From contig OX359280.1 of the NCBI GenBank assembly GCA_947179155.2, positions 10,219,501 through 10,283,500 of the forward strand: DNA of 64,000 bases. The letters run 5' to 3'. The stretch comes from Hedera helix. Lineage: Eukaryota; Streptophyta; Magnoliopsida; Apiales; Araliaceae. The stretch's first letter is position 1. Each line of letters begins with the position of its first letter. This document shows positions 11,986 to 24,669 of this stretch, piece after piece. The translations under genes and the position numbers were made by a program. Under the pieces are notes generated by a model. That model was not told the DNA's origin and searched no databases. It was given only the letters and a program-made list of their open reading frames with translations.

Positions 11986-14903
11986 TGTGACACCCCAAAA
12001 TCTGGGTCCACATGGTCCAAACTTGAGTTGTCAAAAGACTACAACAAAATTATTACAAGGTAGTACAACGTTTATCAATACAGTGTATAATAATACACAA
12101 CTAAGTTTACACTATTATTGTCACACTATTTTACAACACGTGAAGACTACGATAGCTATCCCTCGGACTCTCACTTCATCCCCGGCTAGACCCAGCTACG
12201 TTCTCATCTCCTGTTGAAAAACAATGGAACAAAAAGAAAGGGTGAGCTCAAATAGCCCAGTAAAGAATATCATGACTAAGATAATCACAAATAAATTATC
12301 GTTGGCCTTCAACAGTTGTGTTCTTGAAAGAATAATTTAAACAGTAAGTTTTAACTCAACAACTGCAGTTAAGTTTTTAAACAAGGTTCAGATCAATGAC
12401 TGCAGCAGAATAACAACCATTAGGAAAATCATATGGATCATGATTTCCACTCGCTTCTCTTTTTAGGAAAAAAAAACATCATCAACTTTTATCATCTAAA
12501 ACACCACTGACCATAATAATACAAACTCACAGTTCCTGGTCATAATCATGCAAATCAACAATTCATCTTTATACTACGGGTCAAAGATATTCAATATAAC
12601 ACCAACGGTCATGATTATACCAGTATTCAATCTTTGGTCATAATCATACCAAACAACAGTTCATCTTTGCACTACAGGCCAAAGAGAACTTTCACCACGT
12701 GTCATAAAAGACATCAAACAGATGTATCACCTTTAACCTATTATCTGTTCAACAATTATATCGCATATGTGCCCCCGACCACAGATATTCACAACAGTTT
12801 GATTATTGATGATTAGTACAAATAACAGTGATACAAATGATGAACAGAAGAAACAGGATAAACAATAAGTATTGAAAGTTTACTTTGTGCAGATTCAAAG
12901 AATGTCCAAATTGTCAACATGATGTGGAGTGAAATTCAAAAATGATATTCAAGATCCACAGTTCAGAATAACGATTACAGTTCAATAGAAATGTTTAGAA
13001 AAATAAGAAAATTCAATTGAAATGATATTAGATGAAGCACAAACTATTAAGGAACATATAATCATTTCAGGAAACTTTACGAAATATTACTTACCATAGT
13101 AAGTTAAGAGTATAAAAGAAATAATACCCCTTACTATAGTAAGTTTGAATAATGGAAGATGAAAAAGATGGTATCTCTTATAAGTATAAAGGAAAATAAT
13201 ATCACTTACGAATATGAAATAAAATGATATTACAAACGAATATGGAATAAAAGTGTCATGTGATAATTCGTGTAGTCAAATTATTTCCACAAGAGACAAA
13301 TAAGAAATTTACAAAGGGTTATTCACCAACAGGCGGTAATCCGCGCAGTAAGGTTATTCCCACAATTTAATAAAATTTGAATACGAAGAGTTATTCACCA
13401 AACAGGCGGTAATCCGCGCAATAAAGTTATTCTCAGAGATTAATAAGGAATGAATATGAAAGGTTATTCACCAACAGGCCGTAATCTGTGCTATAAGGTT
13501 ATTCCCAGAATTTAATACATGAAAATAAATTACACATCTTATAAGTAAGAAATAAACGATATTATTTTTTAGAATCAAAAAATGATAATCCCTTACAATA
13601 GTAAGCTTAAGAGTATGAAAGAAAATGGCATCCCTTACCTTAACATATGACTGGATATTGATTTAAATGAGGTTAATCAACCTATATATTTATAATATAA
13701 TTAGTAATTACCACATATAAATTTCAAAGTGTATGATAACTCGTATAATATGAACTATCAAAATTATATATATTTAACATAATTTTTGTAGTATAATATA
13801 ACAACTTTAAAATAGTTTTTAAAATAATATTCCAAAATAAATCTTCCAAAGAAAGCTTTTAAAAATGAATCTTCTTAAAGAAGAGTCTTCTAAAGGAAGA
13901 TTTATGAATACCATGAAAAATATGAATTTATGAAATTACTACTCTTGAATAAAAGACTTACTTGAAAATTTTCTGCAGTCCTTTTGGCTTTCCAACACTC
14001 AAGATAACCTTACTATTTTTAGAGAAAACTCATAAAATACTTATAGAAAATTTTTATATTTTAGGTATGATTTTTCTATTCAGTTGAGCAAGCTATTTAT
14101 AAGAGAAAAGAAGTCACTGTGCGTGTGGTAGGTGGCTGGCATGCTGCACGCCAGCCTAATTTTCTCAATTGGCAATGCCGCCTGGCTGCCAACTTCTTCA
14201 GCAAATTTTAAATTTCATTCCTCATGTGGCCCCCACAGAGGGCCCACATGTTTACTATTCCAAATAGTAAAATTAATTTAATTTTTTTTTAAAATTTATT
14301 TATTTTTCATGTAGGTCATACATATAAAATAAAATAATGCTACAACAATAATGTAATAAATACGTTACAGATTATTATTAATTTAATAATATAAATTACT
14401 GTGTATTTGCTATTGTGATAATTATTTGGTTCAATAATTTTAACATACAGTGTAATGACAATTATTGAATCAATAATACAAAATACTGTGTAACAAGAAT
14501 TATTGATGAATATTGTGCAACGACCACGTTATCAGATCAATGTGCAATACTGTGTGCTACTGTAGAATACCGTATGCTACAATAAAATACTATGAATTAC
14601 CGTATGCTACTATTCTTTTATCACCGATATTTTAACAGTTAAAAGTGATAACACCGTTGACTATTTTTATTTAAAAAGGTTACTTCTGTCGTTTTCTATA
14701 TTCGACAAATATTCCGTTGTGGGGTCCACCAATGATTAGTTATTTCGGCGCCGTCGTACGACCGAAAATTTGTCCGACAAAATAAAATTTGCACATAACA
14801 TCCTTAACTTTTAATTTTGTCAATTTAACCACTTATTGTTTCATGAAAAAATATATATGAAGAATAATTAAATTTTGTATTTCATAAAATTCGGAGTCTT
14901 ACA
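11986..14903 (-). repeat. 5' LTR of the chromovirus (right copy)
   Basis: Begins TGTGACACCCC and ends AGTCTTACA, and matches 449-3270. It keeps about 125 bp near its right end that the left LTR has lost. It includes a TATA box at about 14093-14103 on the minus strand. Within it, GGTTATTCAC-CAACAGGC segments are repeated about three times around 13315-13510, as they are at 1795-1985 in the other LTR. Confidence 0.92.
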
Positions 14904-14908
14904 GTACG

Positions 14909-15563
14909 TCCACCAATGATTGGTTATTTCGGCGTTGTCGTACTGATCGAATATTCTCCGACAATACAAATATTGTCCAACATAATAAAATTTTATACAT
15001 AACATCTTTAACTTTTAACTTTTATCAATATAACACATTACTGTTTCAGAATAATATATAAAGAAAATTAAATTTTATTCAATAAAACTATTGACTCAAT
15101 AATACAAAATACAGTGTAATAACTATTGTGATAATTATTAATCCAATAATGTAAAATATTGTGCAATGACAATTATTGATTCAATAATGTAATATTGTGT
15201 AACAATAATTATTGATGAATATTAAGCAAAAACCTCTTTATCAGTTCAATAATATGAAATACTGTGCAATACCGTGTATTACTGTTCATTTATCACCGGA
15301 TTTTAACAGTTAAAAGTGATAGCACTATTGACAATTTTTATTTAAAAATATTATTTCTGTCGTTTTCTATATTCAAAAATATTTTGTTATAGGATCCATC
15401 AATGATTAATTATTTCGGCGCCGCCGTATGATTTGAATCTTCCCCGACATTAAATAATTTGCATAAAACATCCTTATCTTTAACCTTTATCAAAATAATA
15501 TCTTACTATTCAGAACAATAAAAGAAAAATTAAATTTTATTCAATAAAAATTAAGATCTTACA
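14909..15563 (-). repeat. Right part of the older LTR plus a second LTR end
   Basis: After the GTACG duplication the sequence TCCACCAATGATTGG continues the LTR interrupted at 448. At about 15087 the end of one LTR (AAATTTTATTCAATAAAA) runs into a second copy of the LTR 3' part beginning CTATTGACTCAATAATAC. That copy ends CTTACA at 15563 and repeats the TTATTTCGGCG-CCG segment. So two partial LTR ends of the same family lie side by side, probably from deletion or unequal recombination between older elements. Confidence 0.75.
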
Positions 15564-16043
15564 GCATATGAATAACATCTTACCCGAAATTCATTTATAA
15601 TAAGTTGGCGTGTGCCCTCGTCCACATCTGCCCATCTCATCCAAGCATTTGAGAATCGATTGCGCACGATCCCAAGTAACATATTACAAGGAATAGTAAT
15701 ACGTCTAGGATACTGCATTTAAAATTAATATATTTAAAAATTTTAAACTATATATACATATATCATTTTATATAAAACATATATATCTAAGTGTAACAAT
15801 ATTCTTTGATTGAATAGGTTAGGGTAAGGGAATGTAAGTGGTTGTTGTATTTAAGCGTACACGTTAATTTTGAGAAATAAGAGATGTAAATCTATAGAGC
15901 TCGTATGCAACGGAAGAACGGGATGAGAGTGAAAGACATGATTAATCTGACGATCAAACTATGTAAGAGTGTTCTGAGTGCATAGAATGATGTGTTATGT
16001 ATTGTGAAAAATCAACATAAATGCATGTCGTGAGAGTTAGCAA
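15564..16043. other. Flanking sequence without a recognisable gene
   Basis: AT-rich sequence right of the LTR remnants. Around 15810-15860 it resembles 24146-24200 (GGTTAGGGTAAGG-type text), so it is probably a decayed 3' part of the DC1-like gene copy that follows on the minus strand. Confidence 0.4.
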
Positions 16044-16307
16044 TCAAGACAAATACAGATCTAAGGTTACCTTAACGATGTTTAGCGCACAATGGCTACA
16101 ACAAATAACACATTTACTTCTTTTATCACATAGAATCAAGGGATGGCTAGGGGTACAAAAATGGTCAGGTGGTCGATCAAGGAAGATGATAGGATTCTGA
16201 GGATAAAATGGTTTGTGTAGATGGAATTTACAACTAGAACAAGTAGCACATACTGTTCTGTCTAAGATTATGTCATCACAGGCCACAAAGCACTTAAATC
16301 CTTTCAT
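16044..16307 (-). pseudogene. DC1-like (Cys/His-rich C1) gene fragment
   Basis: An 87-codon minus-strand frame beginning MKGFKCFVACDD, with CATCSSCKFHLHK, a proline-rich PQNPIIFLDRPP, SHPLILCDKRSKC and CCSHCALN. The spacing of Cys/His pairs and the FHLHK and HPL motifs are those of plant DC1 domains, zinc-binding modules of large, mostly uncharacterised families. A whole protein usually carries several such domains; here there is barely one. The sequence GTTAAGGTAACC near 16070 could be an exon end with a splice donor, so a first exon is possible. Related scraps at 24138-24503 and 41691-41778 keep the same start and order, pointing to a duplicated, decayed local family. Confidence 0.55.
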
Positions 16308-16339
16308 CTCTTGGCTAGAGTGATGATTGAATTCACAAG

Positions 16340-16341
<2 letters not shown>

Positions 16342-16386
<45 letters not shown>
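16342..16386. repeat. (TA)n microsatellite
   Basis: Pure TA run just upstream, in transcription sense, of the DC1-like fragment. Confidence 0.95.
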
Positions 16387-16388
<2 letters not shown>

Positions 16389-17417
16389 AAAAGTGTACAT
16401 ACATGTAGTTTTCACAATTAATTGTTCGCGACAATTATTTTAGAATCCGCGTAATTTTAATTAATATATGGTAAAACGACGACAATGCGTTAAACATAAT
16501 AATTTTATTATAAAATAATAAAGTTACCGGTATATGTAAAAAATTGAGAAAGTAACTTTTTTTTACGTAATTGATATAGCAAAATATTGTTTCTATTGAA
16601 TATAATTTATTTTTGTATAGCGATTGTTTGTTTATCAATTTATGAAGTGTTGTATTATACATTTCAAAATTTTATTTGTGTATAAATTTTTTATTTCAAA
16701 CGCGATATTTAAAGTCTAAACGTAATATATTAAAATTAATGATACATTTAAATTTCAAAACATACTTAATGTTATGAATATAAATTTTATAACAGAATAT
16801 ATTCATCTATATTATAAAGTCTTTATGAAAGGTTGGTATAACTGTATTACATTTTTTCTTTTCTTCTTCACTCTCTATAATTTTAACTATATTATTATTT
16901 TATTTTTTTATACTAAATTTGTTAAACCTTTTTATTTAATCTCATAAATTTTATTAATTTTTTATTTTACTTTATATAATTTACATACGCAACGCGTATA
17001 TCATCGTAATGTATAATGTAACATATGCTCCATTCCTTTTTAGAATAAAAGTCTTTATTATTATATTTTGTAATCCTAAATTAAATGTTAAATAATTCAT
17101 TTTTTTATAATAATTTATTTATAATATTTTTAGTAGTATTAATTATCATATGTTTATTCTTTATGTATATTTATAGAATATTATTAATTATGTACAAAAA
17201 ATTATATAATTAAATAAAAATTTAAATAAAAATTATTTTATTATTTTATTTTATTTTTTAATATACATAAAAGTTACTCAGAATTTTTATTTTAAGAAGG
17301 AGAAAGTATAATACGTTGTTATACTAATTGTATGGAATATTGTGCCGGCAAAAATTATTCACTAGCTATTTTGTCAATTGTGCCCTAGCTTTATTGTATA
17401 AATAATAATGAATACTT
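16387..17417. other. AT-rich intergenic sequence, no gene seen
   Basis: Very AT-rich; the only longer frame, on the minus strand at 16435-16662, looks like a chance opening in low-complexity sequence. No mobile element ends were seen. Confidence 0.6.
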
Positions 17418-17512
17418 TGGAAAGAGACCACATACTGCCAATCCACACTTGCCTACCCACGTGGGTTTTGCCGGCCATTAAGATAAAGCATATCCATTAT
17501 AAAAAAGCTTTC
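17418..17512 (+). promoter_or_regulatory. Conserved repeated block with TATA-like end (copy A)
   Basis: Contains AAGAGACCACATACTGCCAA and GGCCATTAAGATAAAGCA followed by TATCCATTATAAAAAAG. Related blocks occur at 19431-19560, 27736-27882 and, shorter, 24670-24735. Conservation is higher than in the AT-rich surroundings, and the block always ends in ATTATAAA followed by a CATC/TTCTTG-rich stretch. It could be an old promoter or the edge of an unrecognised repeat. No coding frame starts nearby. Confidence 0.35.
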
Positions 17513-17860
17513 GGTGTTGAGACTCGAAGCTAGACGTTACAATTTTCCTTGGAAAGGGTATCCAATTCTTTGCTTAGATCTGATTTTGTTGACTATTCAA
17601 CAGTGTTCTTCATTTCTTTTAATTTTTCTGCCAAAAGGCATCTTATGCCAGGAGTAATGCAGAACATACTTCAATAATTAGTATTTTTATTAATAAAATT
17701 AAAAATATTATTAAATTTTTCTCATATAAATAATAAATAATTTTTATATTTATATTAAAAAGGACTTATAAAAATATAAAATTTTACTTTTACAAATATC
17801 AATTTCTTATAACATTATGGTTTTAACTTTGGGATTCTAAATTCAGTCTGATTAATAATA

Positions 17861-18138
17861 CTCCCTCGTTTCTTTTAAATGTCGTTTTAAAGAAATATTT
17901 TTATTCCTTAATATTTATCGTTTGAGAATTTTAAGCAAGTATTTGTTTAATTTTTAATATTATCTTAACTATTAAATATAACTTTGACCCTGTCATTATT
18001 TTTTATCTGATAAGTAACACTATCTTATTCTAATGTAAGAACAATATAAATAATTGATATTATATTTAATATTATACAATTATTTCTTTAATACTTAAGC
18101 ATAACTCTAAAACGACGTATATTAAGTGATTGAGGGAG
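17861..18138. mobile_element. Stowaway-type MITE
   Basis: A 278-bp non-coding element with terminal inverted repeats CTCCCTCGTTTCTTTTAA and its near inverse complement ending ATTGAGGGAG, flanked by TA on both sides (17859-17860 and 18139-18140). The CTCCCTC terminus and TA duplication are the Stowaway (Tc1/mariner) signature. The next segment in, AATGTCGTTTT and AAAACGACGT, is also partly inverted. Confidence 0.9.
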
Positions 18139-19202
18139 TATGTTATTATTATATTTGTTGATCCAAATGTACTAAACTGTACTATTTGTTAAATTTATAT
18201 ATATTAAAAGAGAAAAATAAATGTAATTTGTTAGAGTCAAGCTCGACCATGTATAAATATCAAACTCAAAACAATATCATATTTGATAGTAAAATAGTTA
18301 AACGTCAGTAATGTTATTAATAAAAATGATAACACTAATCCGTGGAATTACGTTAAGTCCAGGAGAGGTCTAGTCCCACCCATTTTTATAAAAAAAAAAT
18401 CATTTTAACCCCTATACTTTTTTATAAAAAAAATAACTTAAAAATCTAATAAAATTATATTTTATATAAAATATTCATCAACTAGAAAATATTTATATAT
18501 GTACTCATAGTACAGTGGTGAATTCACTCGCAGATATATAATATTTTATTAATATTAGCATCCGGTGGTACACGTACTTCGTGTTTAAATTATGTGAGAT
18601 AAAATATAATTTTAATAAAATTCAGAAAACTAAATAGAAAGAGAAAAAAAATAATAAAAAATTTACAAAACACAATATAATTAAATGTGTAGGGCAAAAG
18701 AGAAAAAAAAATATGACACATTTACATCAAAATATAGATGTTTAATACTTAACTAACTTTTTAGTTCTTCGTCATTTACAAAAGAAATTGAGTTATTTTT
18801 TTATTTTTTTAATTATTGTTATAACTTTTTGTTACATTTCATTTAGTGTGGGTATATATATAGAGAGAGAGAGAGTTCATGTATAGTAAATGATTGCTCG
18901 GTTATTGAGAGTACTATTTTGACAATCACATTTTGCATCATTCATAACAATAATCAATGGGTGAGATTAATTTGGATAAAACCCCTGCCTCTTTCATATA
19001 AGATTGAAAACAATATAATTTCTTTGATTATATATAACACATAATTTTCGTCTCTTGTATATGATATTTTTTTCATATGCATAAATTACAAAATGTATAA
19101 TTATGAACAAAATTTATAACACAATTAATTATACAAAAATAAAAAATTACTTTTATTATTAAAATAATAAAATAAATACCAATATTATATTTTTTTGGGA
19201 TT
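18139..19202. other. AT-rich intergenic sequence, no gene seen
   Basis: No coding frame, RNA gene or clear element was found. A short (GA)n run lies at about 18863-18874. Confidence 0.55.
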
Positions 19203-19430
19203 AAAATCTTACAAAATTCTCATAACATTAACCGTTGTGAAGTTTTATAATTTTTTGTTACGTTAATTATAATAAATATTATATTTATGTTGGTCTATAA
19301 ACAGAATGTTAGAATTAAAATATAATATATATTATATTAAATGTAAAAAAAAAATAAAATTCTATAGTTAATATTAATGTAATAATTTAATTTAACCGAA
19401 TTCGAAAAGAATAATGAAAATATGTTGGTG

Positions 19431-19560
19431 AAAGAGACCACATGGTCACGTACTGTCAACTGCCTATGCACATGGTTTTGGGCGGCCATTAAGACAAAGC
19501 ATATCCATTATAAAAGATTTCATCAATTTTCATTGTCAAGGGCATCTTATTCTTTGTCTC
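19431..19560 (+). promoter_or_regulatory. Conserved repeated block (copy B)
   Basis: AAGAGACCACATGGTCACG, then GGCGGCCATTAAGACAAAGC, TATCCATTATAAAAG and a TTTCATCAATTTTC stretch. It is most similar to the block at 27736-27882, as expected because both lie in the two copies of the segmental duplication. Confidence 0.35.
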
Positions 19561-19768
19561 ATTCTAGGGACCATTGATAATGCCGTAAGAGTAATAATTA
19601 TACTGTTTAATTAATAATTGTTATTAAAAATTTAAAATATTATTAAAATAAATATAAAAATATTATTAAATAAATATTTATTTTAATAATATAATTATTG
19701 TTCCAATTGATCCATCATCATTCTTTATTTAACTGTGCATGTCTAACCTTTTTTTTAGTACTTTAAAG

Positions 19769-20444
19769 TAGACATGTAAAAAACGCCTATGGTACGTAGG
19801 CTGACTTGGTCTTGTACCGGTTTGGTCAAAATTTGGTCCGATCAAGGTTTAACCCATTTAGGCTCGTCTTGTAGACTTCAAAACTACTGTTGTTTGAACA
19901 CTAAAACCCAGTCCGACCTGACTTGAAAAAAAAATTCGGCTCGGCCTAGCTTGCAAGTTATTGTTATAAAATGATCTTTAATTAATATGTTATTATTATA
20001 AATATCACTTTTATCGTATAAATATTTGTCTATATTTAACCAATAATAAAATAGTTATCCACTTACTTTGTTATATATTTAAAATATTAAAAAGGTAGTC
20101 AACCTACTTATCTTTGTCTCATACTACAACTAAAATGAGTGAGAGAGAGGAAAACAAAATAAAAAATTAAGATATAAGAATATATACTTTAAAAAACTAA
20201 TAAATTATATGTGTTCTTGAGAAAACTTGCCTCGTAGTTTACTTTTTCAAAAAATATTGTTCCACTGCTAAGTTTATACATAATTATAGATCACTCTAAA
20301 TGCTTGCTTATACATAATTACAAAAAATGATCTGGACCAAGGTCTGACCCGACCTAGCCTGCAAATCTCAAAAGGCTAGATTTTTGTTGAAAGCCTGCCA
20401 GACCTAGGTCAGGCTAAGTCAAGCCGGCCTGTTGTACATGCCTA
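19769..20444. mobile_element. Non-autonomous hAT-type element
   Basis: 676 bp with ends TAGACATGTAAAAAACGCC and, inverted at the right, TAGGCATGTACAACAGGCC, flanked by the exact 8-bp duplication CTTTAAAG (19761-19768 and 20445-20452). The second copy of the surrounding duplication has the empty site ACTTTAAAATAACACC at about 28385-28400. No transposase is encoded. The interior is rich in GGTC/GACC motifs near both ends. Confidence 0.88.
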
Positions 20445-20550
20445 CTTTAAAGTAACACCAAACTTACCATTAACCAATTAAAAAAAACATTTCAATATAG
20501 GATCTTGGAAAGTTGCACTTGTTTCAGCATTCTGCCAAAGGGTATCAAAT

Positions 20551-21099
20551 GGGGTGAGTAAGGAATCGAATTGTCCCTGAAACTGTTCCAAAAATTACAC
20601 AAACCGCACCAACGGTTCCGCGCGTATGTGGCGATTTTAGGTGGGTTGAAAAATCACAAATACGATTTGGGTTTGGTTTTTGGGCAAAATTGCATGCAAT
20701 AAACTGCACCGCACCATGCACTGTCAAAATGGAGCATATATAGAAGTATTATTATGATGTACAAATATTTAGAATTATCCCAAATTATAATTATCTCTGT
20801 TTAGAATTTTCATATGTAAGGAGATAAAATTATTCATGTTTTCAGGTTCTATTTTGCTTTTGTTTGGACAAAATATTATAAGTAAAGTTTGTGTGTAACT
20901 GTGCGTTATCAAAATAGTATTTAACATTGTGTGATGCTAAATTATTAATTTAAATTGCATAAAATTTTATTATTTCAATTGATTTTGGAACCGAAATCGT
21001 ACCAAATGAAAACGCATCGCACGGTTCAAAATCCCACCGCACCAATCACAAGCGATTTCATATGCGATTTGGGTTTCAAACCGCACTACTCACTTCTAG
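20551..21099. mobile_element. Non-autonomous hAT-type element
   Basis: 549 bp flanked by TATCAAAT (20543-20550) and TATCAGAT (21100-21107), an 8-bp duplication with one change. The second copy of the duplication has a single TATCACAT here (about 28487-28494), giving the empty site. Ends are GGGGTGAGTAAGG and GTAGTGCGGTTTGAAACC-like text in inverted sense; sub-terminal GCGATTT and AAACCGCAC motifs recur inside. The short frames seen within are chance openings. Confidence 0.85.
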
Positions 21100-21769
21100 T
21101 ATCAGATGCTAGGAGTAATGCAATATTTAATGTTAGGGTTGAATTGAGATCTCAATTTGAGTAAATGTTATTATTATTATTATTATTTAATTTTCTTAAT
21201 TTAAGTATTTGAAAAGATATTAATTTTCTCAATTTGTCATAAATATCTAAATATCGAGGGTCATTGGCCTAAGTGGTTTGACCTTCCTCATGATAACCAT
21301 GAGGTAGGAGTTTCCCACCTTAGTAAATGTAAAGTTGGTAGGGTGTGTGTGTTTAATTTTTTGCTAAACTATCAAAAAAAAATTTTTATCTAAATTATAT
21401 ATATAATAGTTCAATTGTATCTAAAAATAAAATATATCATAAAAGCTAAGATCTAAATAAAGAGGAAAAATAAAATACATTGAAAAATAATTGTCTTTAA
21501 CCACGTAGACGCCTTCATTCCATGTCTAATTAAATTCTTCAAAGGAGGGGGGAAAAATCCATGAAAAATAAAAAATGCATCCCATTAAAAGGAGAACAAA
21601 TCTCAAGTGATCAAGAGAAAGCAATATCCCACACAAGAAAAAAATAACTCTCACAAAATGGAAATACACCACAGAAATCACAGACCATTCTCAAATTTGA
21701 ATCAAAAGTTTTAAAGATTAGAGTTTATGATTAGAGAGAAAAGAGACGAATTATTATTATAATAGTTGA

Positions 21770-21802
<33 letters not shown>

Positions 21803-22034
21803 TACATGGAACTCCATCTGTGGTAATTGGTTGCCACAGTTACTGTTTCAACAACCATAATCATATTCGTTGATTTTAAAAACGAAAGATTGGGATTGAA
21901 ATGGATGAAGGCTCTACCGCAACAAAGATGAGCGCCAGGTGCGTCTCTTTCTACTGGCACGCCTAATTACATATACACCCCTCATTTAAACTTCATGCAT
22001 ACCGCTAAGGGTAACTGACACTCATGCTTAAGCT

Positions 22035-23108
22035 GCTAGCCTGCCGCACCAAGGACAAACGACTAGCCTATATATATATATACACACACGTAAACCGGAT
22101 GAGAGACCATAAGTGTGTATATATATATATATATATATAAAGAACAAGTGAGCAGCAGCTTTAGCAACTAGCAACTTGATATCAAAAAGAAATAACATGT
22201 GGTTCAATTTATATGAGAGAGGATTGCAGAGGGTCTTTTTTTTATTAATTTGTTAATTAATTTTAATAACAAATTTATAAAAAATGAGTTGACCCAGTCA
22301 ATCAAAAACCATTTGAAATATAAATTTTGACTTTGAAATACTTTATTTTTATTTAAATATATGTTGTATTTTTTAAATAAAAATGAAGTATTTCGTGACA
22401 CAAGACAAGCGATCAACTGAACAATGCAAATCTCGAACTAGTTATTAAGAAAATAATTTTCTGTTATCAAATTCATAAGGTATAATTATAATTAAATAAT
22501 TATTAATTAGCTTAATAATTAAGATTAGTCTTGTGATTGATTTTAGTGGTTGACTTTTGTGTATATAGATTTATTCTATAATTATCTCTACCAGACCTCT
22601 GAAATTGTGGGGGGTTTTTTTTTGTCTATTTCATTTCATTAAAAAAATTACAATATATTTTCGATTGTTGGGTTTATTTTAGAAACTTTATTTTTGTCTT
22701 ATTTCTTTTAATATTAATTTTAATTTTTTTTATTAATAATCTCAAGGTTCTATCTTACATGAAAATAAAATAGATTTTATTTGTGTGACAAAAATATAAT
22801 TATCAAAATTACATATGAAAAGCGATCAAGCGATTTAAAAGGATAATCTTTAGATGTTCATCCATTTATCCTCCCCGATTAAAAAGTTAAATTTCTTTTT
22901 TGTTGAAAAGGGATTGGCCGGGTCAACTCATTTTTTTATAAATTTATTATTAAAATTAATCAACAAATAAAAAAGACCTTCTATAATCCACTCTCACATA
23001 AACCGAATGACATATTATTTCTTTTGATATCAAGTTATTAAAGCTGCTGCTCACTTGTTCTTTATATATATATAGGCTAGCCGCTTGTCCTTGGTGCGGC
23101 AAGCTAGC
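22035..23108. mobile_element. Element with about 250-bp terminal inverted repeats
   Basis: The left arm (22035 to about 22306) begins GCTAGCCTGCCGCACCAAGG. The right arm (about 22906-23108) ends as the inverse, CCTTGGTGCGGCAAGCTAGC. The arms match through the AGAACAAGTGAGCAGCAGC, CTTGATATCAAAA and AAATGAGTTGACCC segments. The left arm has an extra TA/CA-rich stretch (22070-22138). The roughly 600-bp middle has no transposase. Long inverted arms without coding capacity suggest a Mutator-like or foldback element; no clear target duplication was found, so the class is open. Confidence 0.7.
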
Positions 23109-23217
23109 GCGCAGGGCCCTCCTCTATTTTAATTTCAGCCTTTCATTTTTAACATTAATAGATATAATTATGGTTGCTGAAATAGTAATCATAACATTCA
23201 GTTGCCAGGAATGTAGT

Positions 23218-23259
<42 letters not shown>

Positions 23260-23320
23260 TTATTTATTAATAGTATTTTTGTCTTTTCATTAATGATATT
23301 AGAGACATTTTAATGCTTTA
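23109..23320. repeat. (TA)n tract and flanking sequence
   Basis: A TA run at about 23219-23258 within a segment that is absent from the second copy of the duplication. Nothing else recognisable. Confidence 0.6.
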
Positions 23321-24137
23321 TAATCAAATGCTATGTCGTTCTATATATATATAACATTAAAAAAATTCCATTTAAAATTTTATTTGACGTTGTAATGACA
23401 AGCGGCTAATATTAATTTTTTACCCCAAGGTTACTCCCCTCTTTTTTCATTTTTCTCCCCTCTCTCTCTCTCTCACTTTGTCTCTTTTCTCTTTTCTCTT
23501 TTCTCTTTCCTCTCCCTATCCTCTGTATCTCTCGCTCTCGCTTTTTTTAGTTGCTGCCAATGAGTGTATATTAATTAGCAAAAAAATAAAATAAAAATGA
23601 GTGTATATTATCAAGAACGAGTGAATTTGAAGGTGTTACTATTTATGGAAGAGTGTATACTCTTAAACATATTAGAGTATTTTAAACATTCATGTGGCTG
23701 TGTGGAGGCATACATTCGATATATTTGAGGACTTTTAAGCAAATAATATATTTTCTTATGAGAATAAATTCCCCTAAATAGGTTAGATATATAATACTGA
23801 AAGACAAAGATTAAGGATTATAAGTCAAAACAATATAATAGATACTTGCATAACTCATTAATCATATATTAATTAACATGAGCAACAAAATTACAATTTG
23901 CACAAAATAAATTGGATAAAAACACTCCTTCTGTCCCCCTTTTTTTTTAATTTTAGGTTGTTAATATTGTCAGAGTAAAATTATGAGAACTTGTAAAATT
24001 TGTAAACCAACATTTATCACTTTAAACACCACTTGTTATTTTGATAACATCATTTTACTCTAACAATATCAATTACCTTAAATTAAACAACTTTAATTCT
24101 TCCTCGCAAGCATCATAGTAGAATATTATTTTCATCT

Positions 24138-24503
24138 TCAACAGGACGATTTTTGATCGGACAATAGGTTAGAGTAAGGCCATGTAATTGATTTTTTGCG
24201 CATGAGTGAGGATGTAGGTAGAAGGAGGTGTTTCGGGTAAAAGATGTATTGAATTTGATGAGGTAATTTTATGTATGATTTGTTAAAATTCATACAAAAA
24301 ATTGATGGAGGTGTTTCGGGTGATAAAATATAATAATAAAAAACAAAATAACTTCTTTTATCACATAGAATCAAGGGATGAGGATTTTAAGTAGTAGAAA
24401 TTTTGTCAGGCGGTGGATCAAGAAAGATGAGAGGATTCTGAGTAAGAGAGAATTTGTAAGTAGAACAAATATCATAAGCAACAGAGCTCTCAGCTCCTTT
24501 CAT
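24138..24503 (-). pseudogene. DC1-like gene fragment with one stop
   Basis: The minus-strand frame starts MKGAESSVAYDICSTYKF, continues NPLIFLDPPPDK, has a TAA at 24387-24389, then HPLILCDKRS in the same frame, and later KSYIKLPHQIQYIFYPKHL. The last part resembles the second half of a DC1 domain, although several Cys and His positions are lost. It parallels the fragment at 16044-16307 and extends further. A TATATATATA run lies at about 24555-24565 upstream of the start. It is one more dead copy of the same local family. Confidence 0.55.
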
Positions 24504-24669
24504 CTCTTGGCTAAACAAAAGCCTAAATGATGAGTTAACATCTCCCTCTTTCCTATATATATATAAAACTTGTTCACTCACTAATTATTAGGCTGAATAA
24601 AAAAATATCTCCTCAGTCCCTACTTGTGAGTTGTGAACAATAATTATTAGGCTGAATAAAAAATAACTC

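Larger units (their letters stand above)
449..14903 (-). mobile_element. Ty3/gypsy chromovirus, Tekay/Del-like, decayed
   Basis: A complete but inactive LTR retrotransposon on the minus strand. It has two TG...CA LTRs (449-3270 and 11986-14903), a polypurine tract next to the left LTR, an initiator-Met-type primer binding site next to the right LTR, and the identical 5-bp duplication GTACG at 444-448 and 14904-14908. Internal order on the minus strand is unknown remnant, protease, reverse transcriptase, RNase H, integrase, chromodomain. This order, the integrase C terminus and the very long LTRs fit the Tekay/Del chromovirus clade. The frame has several stops and frameshifts, gag is not recognisable, and the protease region is split by a solo LTR at 6398-10851. 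Confidence 0.93.
19203..23880. repeat. Segmental duplication, copy 1
   Basis: Matches 27370-32247 in order. Matched parts: 19203-19760 with 27385-28385, 20445-20550 with 28388-28490, 21108-21740 with 28497-29690, and about 23320-23880 with 29730-29973, 30517-30678 and 32179-32247. Breaks in the match are explained by insertions private to one copy: two hAT elements and a roughly 1.5-kb block (21760-23310) in this copy. No intact gene lies inside. The segment at 21535-21740, again at 29480-29690 and 44995-45240, is the best conserved part, but its function is unknown. Confidence 0.75.
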
